From assembly GCA_905182995.1 (NCBI GenBank), contig CAJJDP010000086.1:112144-176143 (forward strand): a stretch of 64,000 bases of DNA, in the 5' to 3' direction. A program made the translations under genes and the position numbers. The DNA is from Paramecium octaurelia. Its lineage: Eukaryota; Ciliophora; Oligohymenophorea; Peniculida; Parameciidae. This document shows, piece by piece, positions 12,832 through 21,649 of this stretch (position 1 is its first letter; every line of letters starts with the position of its first letter). Below the pieces are notes generated by a model. That model was not told the origin of the DNA. It ran no database searches and worked only from the letters and a program-made list of their open reading frames with translations.

Positions 12832-13230
12832 ATGGAGAATTGGAATTTTATTAGATAAGAATGCAAAGATCAATCAGAATCTATTATCGCTGATTTCTTA
12901 AAACCTTCAAATTTTCCCTGATAATACAGTTTTAGACACTTACCCAATTTCTATTTGGTTTACTGCTTTAAATAAATACTATCATTTAGGTGAAGGTGCA
13001 TTTGCTGTAATATGAAATCCATATAAAGAATCCTGATAATAATTTTTGAAAAATTCTATGAATACCAAAAATAGGAAAATCAAAAAAGAAGTACACTTGT
13101 AGGTTAAAATGAAAGGGATTATGCTGGATATTATTTACATACAAAATATATGAAATCTTCAAATATGACTACAATACTTATGATAGTGAATTAGTAGAAA
13201 ATCAAATATTTATTAGAAGAAGAAGCTTTT
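12832..13230 (+). pseudogene. Decayed protein-kinase gene
   Basis: A plus-strand relic squeezed between two minus-strand genes. It starts MENWNFIRQECKDQSE, shifts frame and continues to a glycine-rich loop, YYHLGEGAFAVI, immediately followed by an in-frame TGA. Another frame supplies FEKFYEYQKQENQKRS, which resembles the beta-3 lysine region of ciliate kinases, and a further frame KIYEIFKYDYNTY, which resembles the alphaC-beta4 region. At least two frame changes and one stop separate pieces that would be collinear in a kinase N-lobe. No catalytic loop or DFG is left. The assignment rests on these short matches. Confidence 0.5.
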
Positions 13231-13269
13231 CTGGTTGTATATATACATAAATATTTATATAAATATGAA

Positions 13270-13854
13270 TCAAAAGGTAATTAATTTTTTTGATTTTCTT
13301 GCAGGTTATTCCTTTCTTCTATTTTTTTTGATTTATTTATTTTTTGTTAAAGGAATGATTTCTTCCATAGCCCTGGCTTTATTTTCTCTTCTGAGTTCTC
13401 TTTTAGATTTGACTCTGACTCCCTCCATTGCATTAATCAAATCATCTGCTTCGTCATGTTGAACCTATTCAATTTGTGGTTAATCATCCATTTCAATTTC
13501 TTCCTCAACATCTGGTTCTGGCTTGAAAACTATTTCTTGAACTGGCTTTCTTCTTGCCCCAACAAATTAAGTGGCTGTGTATGGCAAAGATTAACTTCTA
13601 AAATCAACAATAGGTTATGGTTTTAATTTAGGAATTTAGGCAGATGGATCGCTAGGATGCAAAAACTTATTTTTTGGTGGGATGGGTCTTTGAAATCTCT
13701 AAAGTAGGTAAAAAAATAAATTTACATTTTGTATGGTTGCCTCTAATTTTTAATTTAAATCATGAAGATCTGAATTGACTTTCACATTTTGGAGATGCTC
13801 TCTCTTGAGAGATCTCCATCTTCGCATAACCTTAGATCTTTATGATTTTGCCAT
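13270..13854 (-). CDS. LLPH/DUF2423-like nucleolar basic protein
   Basis: 185 residues with one intron, 13699..13725 (27 nt). The N-terminus MAKSQRSKVMRRWRSLKRE matches the MAKS..RSK....R..KR signature of LLP homologue (LLPH) and yeast YBL028C (DUF2423), which bind RNA and take part in pre-60S maturation. The C-terminus is again basic (KKNRRKEQPARKSKK), with an acidic middle (VEEEIEMDDQPQIEQ). Longer than human LLPH (129), so assignment rests on the N-terminal motif. Its stop is about 40 bp beyond the visible kinase relic, and it shares a region with RLP24, another 60S assembly factor. Confidence 0.55.
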
Positions 13855-13938
13855 GAATTAAAAATTTTATATTTATTTATAATGCACTATGAATATATTT
13901 CAATCGAATAATTTGGCTAAAAATCCTTTATCTTATTN

Positions 13939-14173
13939 TCAAAGATACTATCGTTAGTCATCTCTTTTCCAGCTGCTTTTCTAAATGCTTTAGTCCATCT
14001 TGTTTTTCTAGGGTTGTGTTAAGCTTTAAAGTGTCTATGGCATTTAGATCTGCAAAATCTAAACATCTATATATTATTCAAGTGACTTATACTTTGCTAT
14101 CGTTTCTAACAAAGACTATTCCATGGCCTGGGTAGATGGGACCAGAACAAAAATAACATTTTTCAATTCTCAT
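13939..14173 (-). other. Second-copy fragment of RLP24 (assembly duplicate)
   Basis: Repeats the N-terminal half of RLP24, from the ATG at 14171..14173 down to the N at 13938, where it is cut in mid-codon context. It should not be counted as a second gene. Confidence 0.85.
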
Positions 14174-14192
14174 ATATATTATATTTTAATTT

Positions 14193-14591
14193 ATGGAGAA
14201 TTGGAATTTTATTAGATAAGAATGCAAAGATCAATCAGAATCTATTATCGCTGATTTCTTAAAACCTTCAAATTTTCCCTGATAATACAGTTTTAGACAC
14301 TTACCCAATTTCTATTTGGTTTACTGCTTTAAATAAATACTATCATTTAGGTGAAGGTGCATTTGCTGTAATATGAAATCCATATAAAGAATCCTGATAA
14401 TAATTTTTGAAAAATTCTATGAATACCAAAAATAGGAAAATCAAAAAAGAAGTACACTTGTAGGTTAAAATGAAAGGGATTATGCTGGATATTATTTACA
14501 TACAAAATATATGAAATCTTCAAATATGACTACAATACTTATGATAGTGAATTAGTAGAAAATCAAATATTTATTAGAAGAAGAAGCTTTT
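14193..14591 (+). pseudogene. Second copy of the kinase relic (assembly duplicate)
   Basis: Same bases as the relic at 12832..13230, shifted by 1,361. Confidence 0.45.
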
Positions 14592-14630
14592 CTGGTTGTA
14601 TATATACATAAATATTTATATAAATATGAA

Positions 14631-15215
14631 TCAAAAGGTAATTAATTTTTTTGATTTTCTTGCAGGTTATTCCTTTCTTCTATTTTTTTTGATTTATTTA
14701 TTTTTTGTTAAAGGAATGATTTCTTCCATAGCCCTGGCTTTATTTTCTCTTCTGAGTTCTCTTTTAGATTTGACTCTGACTCCCTCCATTGCATTAATCA
14801 AATCATCTGCTTCGTCATGTTGAACCTATTCAATTTGTGGTTAATCATCCATTTCAATTTCTTCCTCAACATCTGGTTCTGGCTTGAAAACTATTTCTTG
14901 AACTGGCTTTCTTCTTGCCCCAACAAATTAAGTGGCTGTGTATGGCAAAGATTAACTTCTAAAATCAACAATAGGTTATGGTTTTAATTTAGGAATTTAG
15001 GCAGATGGATCGCTAGGATGCAAAAACTTATTTTTTGGTGGGATGGGTCTTTGAAATCTCTAAAGTAGGTAAAAAAATAAATTTACATTTTGTATGGTTG
15101 CCTCTAATTTTTAATTTAAATCATGAAGATCTGAATTGACTTTCACATTTTGGAGATGCTCTCTCTTGAGAGATCTCCATCTTCGCATAACCTTAGATCT
15201 TTATGATTTTGCCAT
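14631..15215 (-). CDS. LLPH/DUF2423-like protein, second copy (assembly duplicate)
   Basis: Same sequence as 13270..13854 with the intron at 15060..15086. In the collapsed locus only one copy would exist. This is the copy that is contiguous with the alveolin-like gene downstream. Confidence 0.55.
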
Positions 15216-15260
15216 GAATTAAAAATTTTATATTTATTTATAATGCACTATGAATATATT

Positions 15261-16498
15261 TCAATCGAATAATTTGGCTAAAAATCCTTTATCTTATTTC
15301 TGTTATTGTTGGTTCGTAATTGGTTATTGTTACTAAGGTTTTTGCTATTATTGTTGTTATTACTTTTGCTAATCTAAATGAATAATTTACCAAATTAGGT
15401 GGAACTTAAGTGGTCTGTGGTTATTAAGGTGGTTAACTAACTTTAGGTTGTTAACTAACCTTAGGTGGTTGATTAGGAACTTGGTTAGTTTGATTTGGTT
15501 AATTAGGCTATGCCACTTGTCCTTAATAAGCGAGTAATTGTTATCCTTATGGTTAATAACCATAAGCAACAGGTTATGCTTAGACAATAGGTGCACCAAC
15601 TCTAGTTTGAGATGCTTGATATAGAACTGGAGGTTGAACATAGGCTGAAGTTGCTGTTACAGGAGCAGATGCTTTGATAAATTGGGAAGGCTATCTTAAT
15701 CTAGGACTTGAGGTTTAATACACTGGAGCTGGGATTGTCTATTAAGCAGGGAGAGGTTGCTAAATATATTATGTAGTGATTGGTTATTAATATGTAGAAT
15801 AATAGGTTTGTGGAACATTCTAAATTATTTATTATTAGACAACTGGTTAAGTTACCTATGTGACAATAGGTTATTGGACAGTTTAGACAATAGGAGTGGA
15901 TGCTTAGTATGTTTGGGTTGTCACAATTGGTTAAATTTATGTTTACTATACTTATTGTACAGTATTCTAAAATTTAATTCAAATATGTTACTTAAAGCAC
16001 ATTTTATCTTGTCACTGTTTGGTATTCTACTCTTTCAGCATATTTTTCAACTGGCATGTATTCAATCACTTTTTCTTAGATCACTTAAGGAATGTATTCA
16101 GTTTCATATTAGATGGCCTAATATTCAGTGATTTATCTCGTAATTGGCACCTGAATTTGTCTTCTCACTTCTTCATATTCCGTTATTGTCTTTTCGTAGG
16201 GGATGTACTCTATTCTTGATTCTCCTTTTACTGCTTATCCAGTCTACATTCAAACAATTATTACTGAGACAATGTTTGAACTTATTGCTGATGCACCCAA
16301 TACTGGTTGATTCACCAACACTCCACCACCTTAATAGAATCCGCTCTGACCCAAATTCTAATTTGTTACTAGTTATTGTTAGTAGGTTGAATTTCCAAGA
16401 ACAATAGGTCTTACAAATTGAGGCTAACCTGTAATTGTTTGGGGTGCTCCATAGATAGCGGGCTATTAAACAATTGCTTGTGGTTGATACTCGGCCAT
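15261..16498 (-). CDS. Alveolin/epiplasmin-like cortical protein
   Basis: About 389 residues; introns 16244..16264 (21 nt), 15967..15991 (25 nt) and 15369..15390 (22 nt). Residues about 100-165 carry the alternating charged and valine/tyrosine pattern of alveolins: RIEYIPYEKTITEYEEV, VPITRQITEYQAIQYE, TEYIPQVIQEKVIEYMP and VEKYAERVEYQTV. Such proteins build the membrane skeleton (epiplasm) under the ciliate cortex. Both flanks are Q/P-rich low complexity, and the C-terminus ends KQDKGFLAKLFD before TGA. The last 38 bases of the gene also appear before the N, at 13900..13937. Start chosen at the only ATG preceding MAEYQPQAIVQQPAIYG. Confidence 0.75.
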
Positions 16499-16554
16499 TT
16501 CTTATAATAAATTTTATTTTAATTCTTTTGAATCTCATTAATTAATTATAATAC

Positions 16555-17584
16555 ATGTAAAGTAATTAAAATATTCCTGAAAATGCGAATGATCACTGTC
16601 CAGGAGCCAACTCTGATTAGGCAGGAAAAAGTGATGCTTGTGCTGGTTGCCCTAATTAATAGCTTTGCTAATCAGGAGCAGGCAAATAATTATTAGGTTT
16701 TATATTTCGCATATTCTTAGATAATTCTGAAATCATAGCAAATTTAAAATAAGTCAAACATAAAATATTGGTCTTATCTGGCAAAGGAGGAGTAGGCAAG
16801 AGCACTGTATCCTCATAATTAGCTCATATTCTTGCATCCAAAGGATTTGATGTAGGTTTATTAGATATTGACATCTGTGGACCCAGCATTCCAAGAATGA
16901 TGGGTTTGGAGAGCAGCGAAGTTCATTCAAGTAATAACGGTTGGTAACCAATCTATATCAATGAAAATTTGGGAGTGATGTCGATAGGATTCTTGATTGA
17001 TAATAAAGATGAAGCTATTATTTGGAGAGGTCCTAGAAAGAATGGACTAATTAAACAATTTTTAACTGATGTGGCTTGGGGAGAATTGGATTTCTTAATT
17101 ATTGATAGTAATTTTTAAGTTCATCTTACTTAGCTCCTCCTGGGACATCAGATGAACATATTTCTATTGTTCAATACCTTAATCTTACTCCAGATGATGG
17201 AGCAGTAATAGTAACAACACCATAAGAGGTTTCTTTGTCTGATGTAAGAAAAGAGATCAGTTTTTGTTAAAAGACAAAGACTAATATTCTTGGAGTGATT
17301 GAGAATATGAGTGGCTTTGTTTGTCCTAATTGTTAACATCACACTGATATCTTTCTACCTACCACTGGAGGAGGGGATTAATTATGCAAATAGTATTCTC
17401 TCTAACCTCTTGGGAAAATACCACTCGAACCAAAAGTGCTATTATCAGCTGAAAAAGGTAAATGCATTTATGAAACTGCTCCTGACTCGGTTGCTGCCTA
17501 AGTTTATACAAACATTGTTTAATGTATAATTTATTATTAGCTTTAGCATTATTAGAAACATTAAATGAATAGCCAAAATAATGA
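16555..17584 (+). CDS. NUBP1: Cytosolic Fe-S cluster assembly factor NUBP1/Nbp35
   Basis: 318-residue P-loop scaffold for cytosolic and nuclear Fe-S cluster assembly, partner of NUBP2/Cfd1. The N-terminus has the four-cysteine ferredoxin-like motif ([12 protein letters not shown] then CAGCPNQQLC), next the deviant Walker [24 protein letters not shown], the switch-like [10 protein letters not shown] and the C-terminal VCPNC of the bridging cluster. Introns 16697..16720 (24 nt), 17108..17133 (26 nt) and 17524..17546 (23 nt). The last intron is decisive: retained, the frame would run into the next gene; spliced, it ends LLETLNEQPKQ at TGA 17582..17584. Confidence 0.95.
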
Positions 17585-17600
17585 TTATTATTATAATTAT

Positions 17601-18368
17601 ATGTAAACGCGTTACCCTCGTCATTAAATCAATCAATCTGTCATCAATATTCCCCCACCTTAGGTTACTGTTGTTAGAAGTATATCCCCAGTTGTTGTTC
17701 GAACTTTGGAAGGTACTGAATATCATCATATAGTTCCGGTATATTATCAGAATGATCAAACAAACTGGAAGGATAAATACTACGAACTTAGACACCAATA
17801 TTGGCTCTTGGAAGACAAATGTAATAAACTGGAAGACTTATAAATAAAGCATAGCAGATGCGAAGTTGTAAGAGAGAGTGAATTAAAATAAATTAATGAG
17901 CTCTTTACTTAGAGTTAGCATGATATTAGATAGCTTAAACATTGTTTAGCCAAAGTGGATACGTAAATGAATGAGGATTACAAAATGAAATACTTTTAGG
18001 CAAATGATTAACTAGAAACAATCAAATCTGAATTTATTAAACTGCAATAAGAATTATATTAATCCTAACAACAATCCACTCAAAACACTCAGAGATAACC
18101 ATAATAAATGAATCAATTAATTATTACTAATTCAGAGCTTTAAAGATAAAATGAATAACTGCAATTATTAAATAAAAACCTGCAATAATAAATTGATAAT
18201 CTTCATTTTCGATATACTGAGTCTGGGAACTAATATAATAAAATTCAAGAATTATTAGCTTTAACAGTCCTTAAAAATGCAGAAATTGACAGTCTTAGGA
18301 TATTAGTCTCAGAAAAAGAAAAAATGATTGAATAACTTCGCACTTAATATTTATCATAATATAGATGA
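17601..18368 (+). CDS. Coiled-coil protein of 255 residues
   Basis: Starts 16 bp after NUBP1 (an ATG at 17565 in the same frame would overlap it). The N-terminus is a short unstructured segment (QSVINIPPPQVTVVRS); residues 70-255 are almost continuous Q-rich coiled coil ending EKMIEQLRTQYLSQYR. No intron. No family recognised. Confidence 0.6.
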
Positions 18369-18376
18369 TATTTTTA

Positions 18377-19234
18377 ATGATTATATTTAATTTGGAATCA
18401 TTAAGAAAAGAAACCAATTATGGATAAACTCAATTGCATCCCAGAATTATCTCTTATCCAAATGAAAACATCAACTAAATACTCCCAACTATAAATATGA
18501 GATACACACCATATTTTAGTGATTAAATAGATGATGCTGGATGGGGTTGTGCTTGGAGAAGTATTTAGATGATGTTATCTTCTTAATTTAACATAACTCC
18601 TGAATTTAGATGGTTATTCAGCTTCTTTGGATCAAAAGTAATTTTAGAAAAAATTTATATGCATATGAACCAAGTTGATTAGGTTCCTCAGTATCTTTCT
18701 AATTCGTAGTATGCACCACATGATTTAGGCAATGGATGGGCAGAACCATACATAGGCCATCTCATTTTATATTATATGGGATTCGAGTCCAAATTATTTT
18801 TAATCAATGGGTATCCTCCTCATTCCAATGCTCCAAAAGAAGTATTTGCAGAAACTTTTTCGTTCCCTTAATTTAAGTAATTTTTATAAGAGCACTTCAC
18901 TCAAAGAAAGTCCCCAATTCAAATTGATGATTCAAAATACAGTATGGTGATTTATGATTATAAAATTGATGGTGATAATACAATTCTGTTTATTGGGGAT
19001 CCACATATCTATTACATTTAAAATAATCATTAGAAAATCGGATTATATACTGTTACATTAAATGAAAAAGGCGGTTAAATTTCTAATTCTATTACTCCCG
19101 ATTAAGCAGAGTTTTATATGTATGCAAGTTCTTATTAAACTCTACATTTTTATGAGAAAAATTGGATGGCAACTTGCATAATGAAAAGTTAAGATGTTTG
19201 GTTAGATTGGAAGGAAAGATAACTGATTATTTGA
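18377..19234 (+). CDS. Peptidase C78-type cysteine protease, UFSP-like
   Basis: 285 residues, no intron. Contains DDAGWGCAWRSIQMM, matching the catalytic-cysteine box DD.GWGCAYRS.Q of UFM1-specific proteases, and FIGDPHIYY, matching the Asp-Pro-His motif of the same family. Between them GWAEPYIGHLIL fits the conserved GW.......L of UFSP. UFSPs mature UFM1 and remove it from substrates. ATG4 shares a similar Cys box and DPH, so it is the alternative; the GWGCAWRS form and the GWAEPYIG segment favour UFSP. Start at 18377, 8 bp after the preceding stop, because the frame before the cysteine is protein-like (TQLHPRIISYPN). Confidence 0.65.
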
Positions 19235-20034
19235 TATTAATTATTAGAATAATAACAAATAAATAAACCAATTACAATTATTAATGTCTCCAGTTTAGGT
19301 TTTATGTTGATTTCATAAAAATTTTTATAATTATGTATATTTTATCTAAAACAAAATTGTTAATTTTTAGTCAATTCAATTCTAGTATTTGTGATAAATT
19401 GATTAATGAATTCTAGATAGAAGTATTGATTATTGTTTTTATAAGGGATTTAGTTCACCAAAAATTATTATGTTATGTTCTTTATATGCAGATAGATGAT
19501 TATAAGATTATAAAATATATTATTTTATTTGTATATGACATATTTAAATTACATTATGACTATAATTTTGTATTTGTAAATGACATTTTAAACTTAAATT
19601 CTGATTATAAAGATTATTTATTTTAATTTTCTATCAGTAAATGAAATAGAATTAAGTATGATCAGAAGGTTATTTATAATAATTTACTATTTGCAAGTAA
19701 TATTTTAAATTAATATATAACTTTACAGATAATATATTTTAATTTACTGTGATCAAATGATCTTCCAAAATTACATAATTATTATCTTTTATATTTTACA
19801 TTTCATAAATTGCACTTTCTTAGAAATTTTAAATTCTCAATCAATTTAGAACATCTAATAGAATTTTAGATTCAAATTGTAATTGTGGTATAACAAACAG
19901 TTATAAAAGTTAGAATAAATATTATTAAAAGCATTATTCAAATTTTCATATATTTTATCGCTTATAATGTAATTTTAAATCATTTTAGGTCTAAAATTAC
20001 CACAATAAAAAATGAATTCAGTTTTGCAATAAAA
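19235..20034. other. AT-rich stretch without a clear gene, with degenerate repeats
   Basis: About 800 bp, denser in TGA in all frames than the coding regions. From about 19530 to 19780 a unit of roughly 50-60 bp recurs in degenerate form, recognisable by TATTTGTAAATGAC, ATCAGTAAATGA and TTTGCAAGTAAT followed by AAATTA and TTTATTTTAAT. I see no gene I would support. Long for an intergenic spacer of this genome. Confidence 0.4.
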
Positions 20035-20967
20035 ATGAATGTTTATGCGACTGTCTAAAGAGAAAAATATTTAAGAAACGCTGTTTAAAATATCCAATCA
20101 TGTATACATCGTAATATCATTTTATTAAAACGATTTCAAAGAAAATTTTCCAATAATGATTATGATTACTTTAAACCTAAACTAGTAGATAACACTTATT
20201 TTTCTAAAATATCAAATGAAAAGTTCTGGAATTACATTGTATTTAAACATTTGTTATCATTAATTCATATATTTTTTCTCTCTATTGTCAATTACTAAGT
20301 ATTAAATTATTACCTGTGGAACATGTTAGGAGCTTGAATGTTTGAAGGGTTCCTTTATAATTCTTTGCACTTTGGCTCTCAATTAGAAAATTTGAATTTG
20401 GAGAAATATTTGAATAACCTATATAGTTCCTATCTGACTCCATCCTCTAAAAAGCCTAAAATTAGTTAAAGGAATTTGTAATATTTAGCATTAAACAATT
20501 AATCCTACACACTTTTATTAAAATAAAACCAATTAAATACAAAAAATATTCTTATGGTTTCAAGAGATAATCTAAAAAAACACTGGATTGTAAATAAAAT
20601 TATATATATGATGTTTAATTATTAACTGAATTGTTATGTGAATTTTGTAGAACAAATTATAAATCCCTTGAGAAGATAGTAATTGGTTTTTGCTGCAGTG
20701 AATTAAATATTTTGTATTTCCTATCCATTGTTTCTTTATTATTCTATCTATTATATAAACTTTTACAAAATTCATCTTATATATTTTTGTATTTAAATAA
20801 TATCAATTAATATTCTCCCATTTCAAGCAGATTCATGTTTTTGTTATCTCAATAGAAGTGATTAATTCAAAGATAAGTTAGAATATTCTAAATTAAATAA
20901 TGAAAATAAAATGAGATTTATATCTTTAATAATTAGTACCATTCAATCAAAATTCAAATCAACCTGA
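20035..20967 (+). CDS. Possible gene of unknown function (first of three copies)
   Basis: Two abutting open frames: 20035..20337 (starts MNVYATVQREKYLRNAVQN, basic and helical) and 20338..20967 (starts MFEGFLYNSLHFG; includes YLTPSSKKPKISQRNLQ and hydrophobic segments). They could be one gene if a 31-nt intron (from 20298) and a 38-nt intron (from 20351) are real, but both are long for this genome. The minus strand is also partly open. The end overlaps the tail of the SAM/zinc-finger gene by 25 bp. Repeated in whole or part at 21578..22510 and 23099..23959 because of the assembly duplications. Confidence 0.35.
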
Positions 20968-21107
20968 CTTTACTAACTTTAGGATTTATCACATGTATTT
21001 ATGCATTTGGAGCCTAAAAACTGTTTTTCAATTTCTTCATTATTGTCCTTCATAATTTAGAAATCATATTTTTAAGAGCACTATTCGTCACAAAGACTAC
21101 ATCCGTT
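20943..21107 (-). other. C-terminal fragment of the SAM/zinc-finger gene (assembly duplicate)
   Basis: The last 55 codons of the gene at 23935..25166, ending at the same TGA, cut off by the N at 21108. A longer fragment of the same kind lies at 22486..23097. Confidence 0.8.
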
Positions 21108-21649
21108 NTTTTGTATTTGTAAATGACATTTTAAACTTAAATTCTGATTATAAAGATTATTTATTTTAATTTTCTATCAGTAAATGAAATAGAATTAAGT
21201 ATGATCAGAAGGTTATTTATAATAATTTACTATTTGCAAGTAATATTTTAAATTAATATATAACTTTACAGATAATATATTTTAATTTACTGTGATCAAA
21301 TGATCTTCCAAAATTACATAATTATTATCTTTTATATTTTACATTTCATAAATTGCACTTTCTTAGAAATTTTAAATTCTCAATCAATTTAGAACATCTA
21401 ATAGAATTTTAGATTCAAATTGTAATTGTGGTATAACAAACAGTTATAAAAGTTAGAATAAATATTATTAAAAGCATTATTCAAATTTTCATATATTTTA
21501 TCGCTTATAATGTAATTTTAAATCATTTTAGGTCTAAAATTACCACAATAAAAAATGAATTCAGTTTTGCAATAAAAATGAATGTTTATGCGACTGTCTA
21601 AAGAGAAAAATATTTAAGAAACGCTGTTTAAAATATCCAATCATGTATA

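Larger units (their letters stand above)
12578..15298. repeat. Two apparently identical 1,360-bp copies around a single N (assembly duplication)
   Basis: Bases 12578..13937 reappear as 13939..15298 at a constant offset of 1,361, with a single N at 13938 between them. The copies agree wherever I compared them. The first copy ends exactly at the N in mid-gene (alveolin-like tail) and the second begins exactly after it in mid-gene (RLP24). This is what overlapping contig ends joined by a token gap look like, not a biological tandem. Confidence 0.9.

Noticed and set aside
13235-13462. Plus-strand standard-code frame MYIYINIYINMNQ, and its copy at 14596
   Set aside because: It lies antisense to the LLPH-like gene, which has a clear N-terminal motif and intron on the minus strand.
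15757-16407. Several overlapping plus-strand open frames and a minus-strand frame 16173..16538
   Set aside because: Shadows of the alveolin-like gene: its Q/P/T-rich codons give open frames on the other strand and in other phases.
16555-18368. NUBP1 fused to the downstream coiled-coil protein (same frame, no TGA between them if unspliced)
   Set aside because: A standard 23-nt intron at 17524 gives NUBP1 a normal C-terminus and a TGA 17 bp before the next ATG.
20572-20775. Minus-strand 67-codon frame repeated at 22115 and 23564
   Set aside because: The three identical copies are caused by the assembly duplications, and the frame is AT-rich with no motif. Repetition here is not evidence of a gene family.
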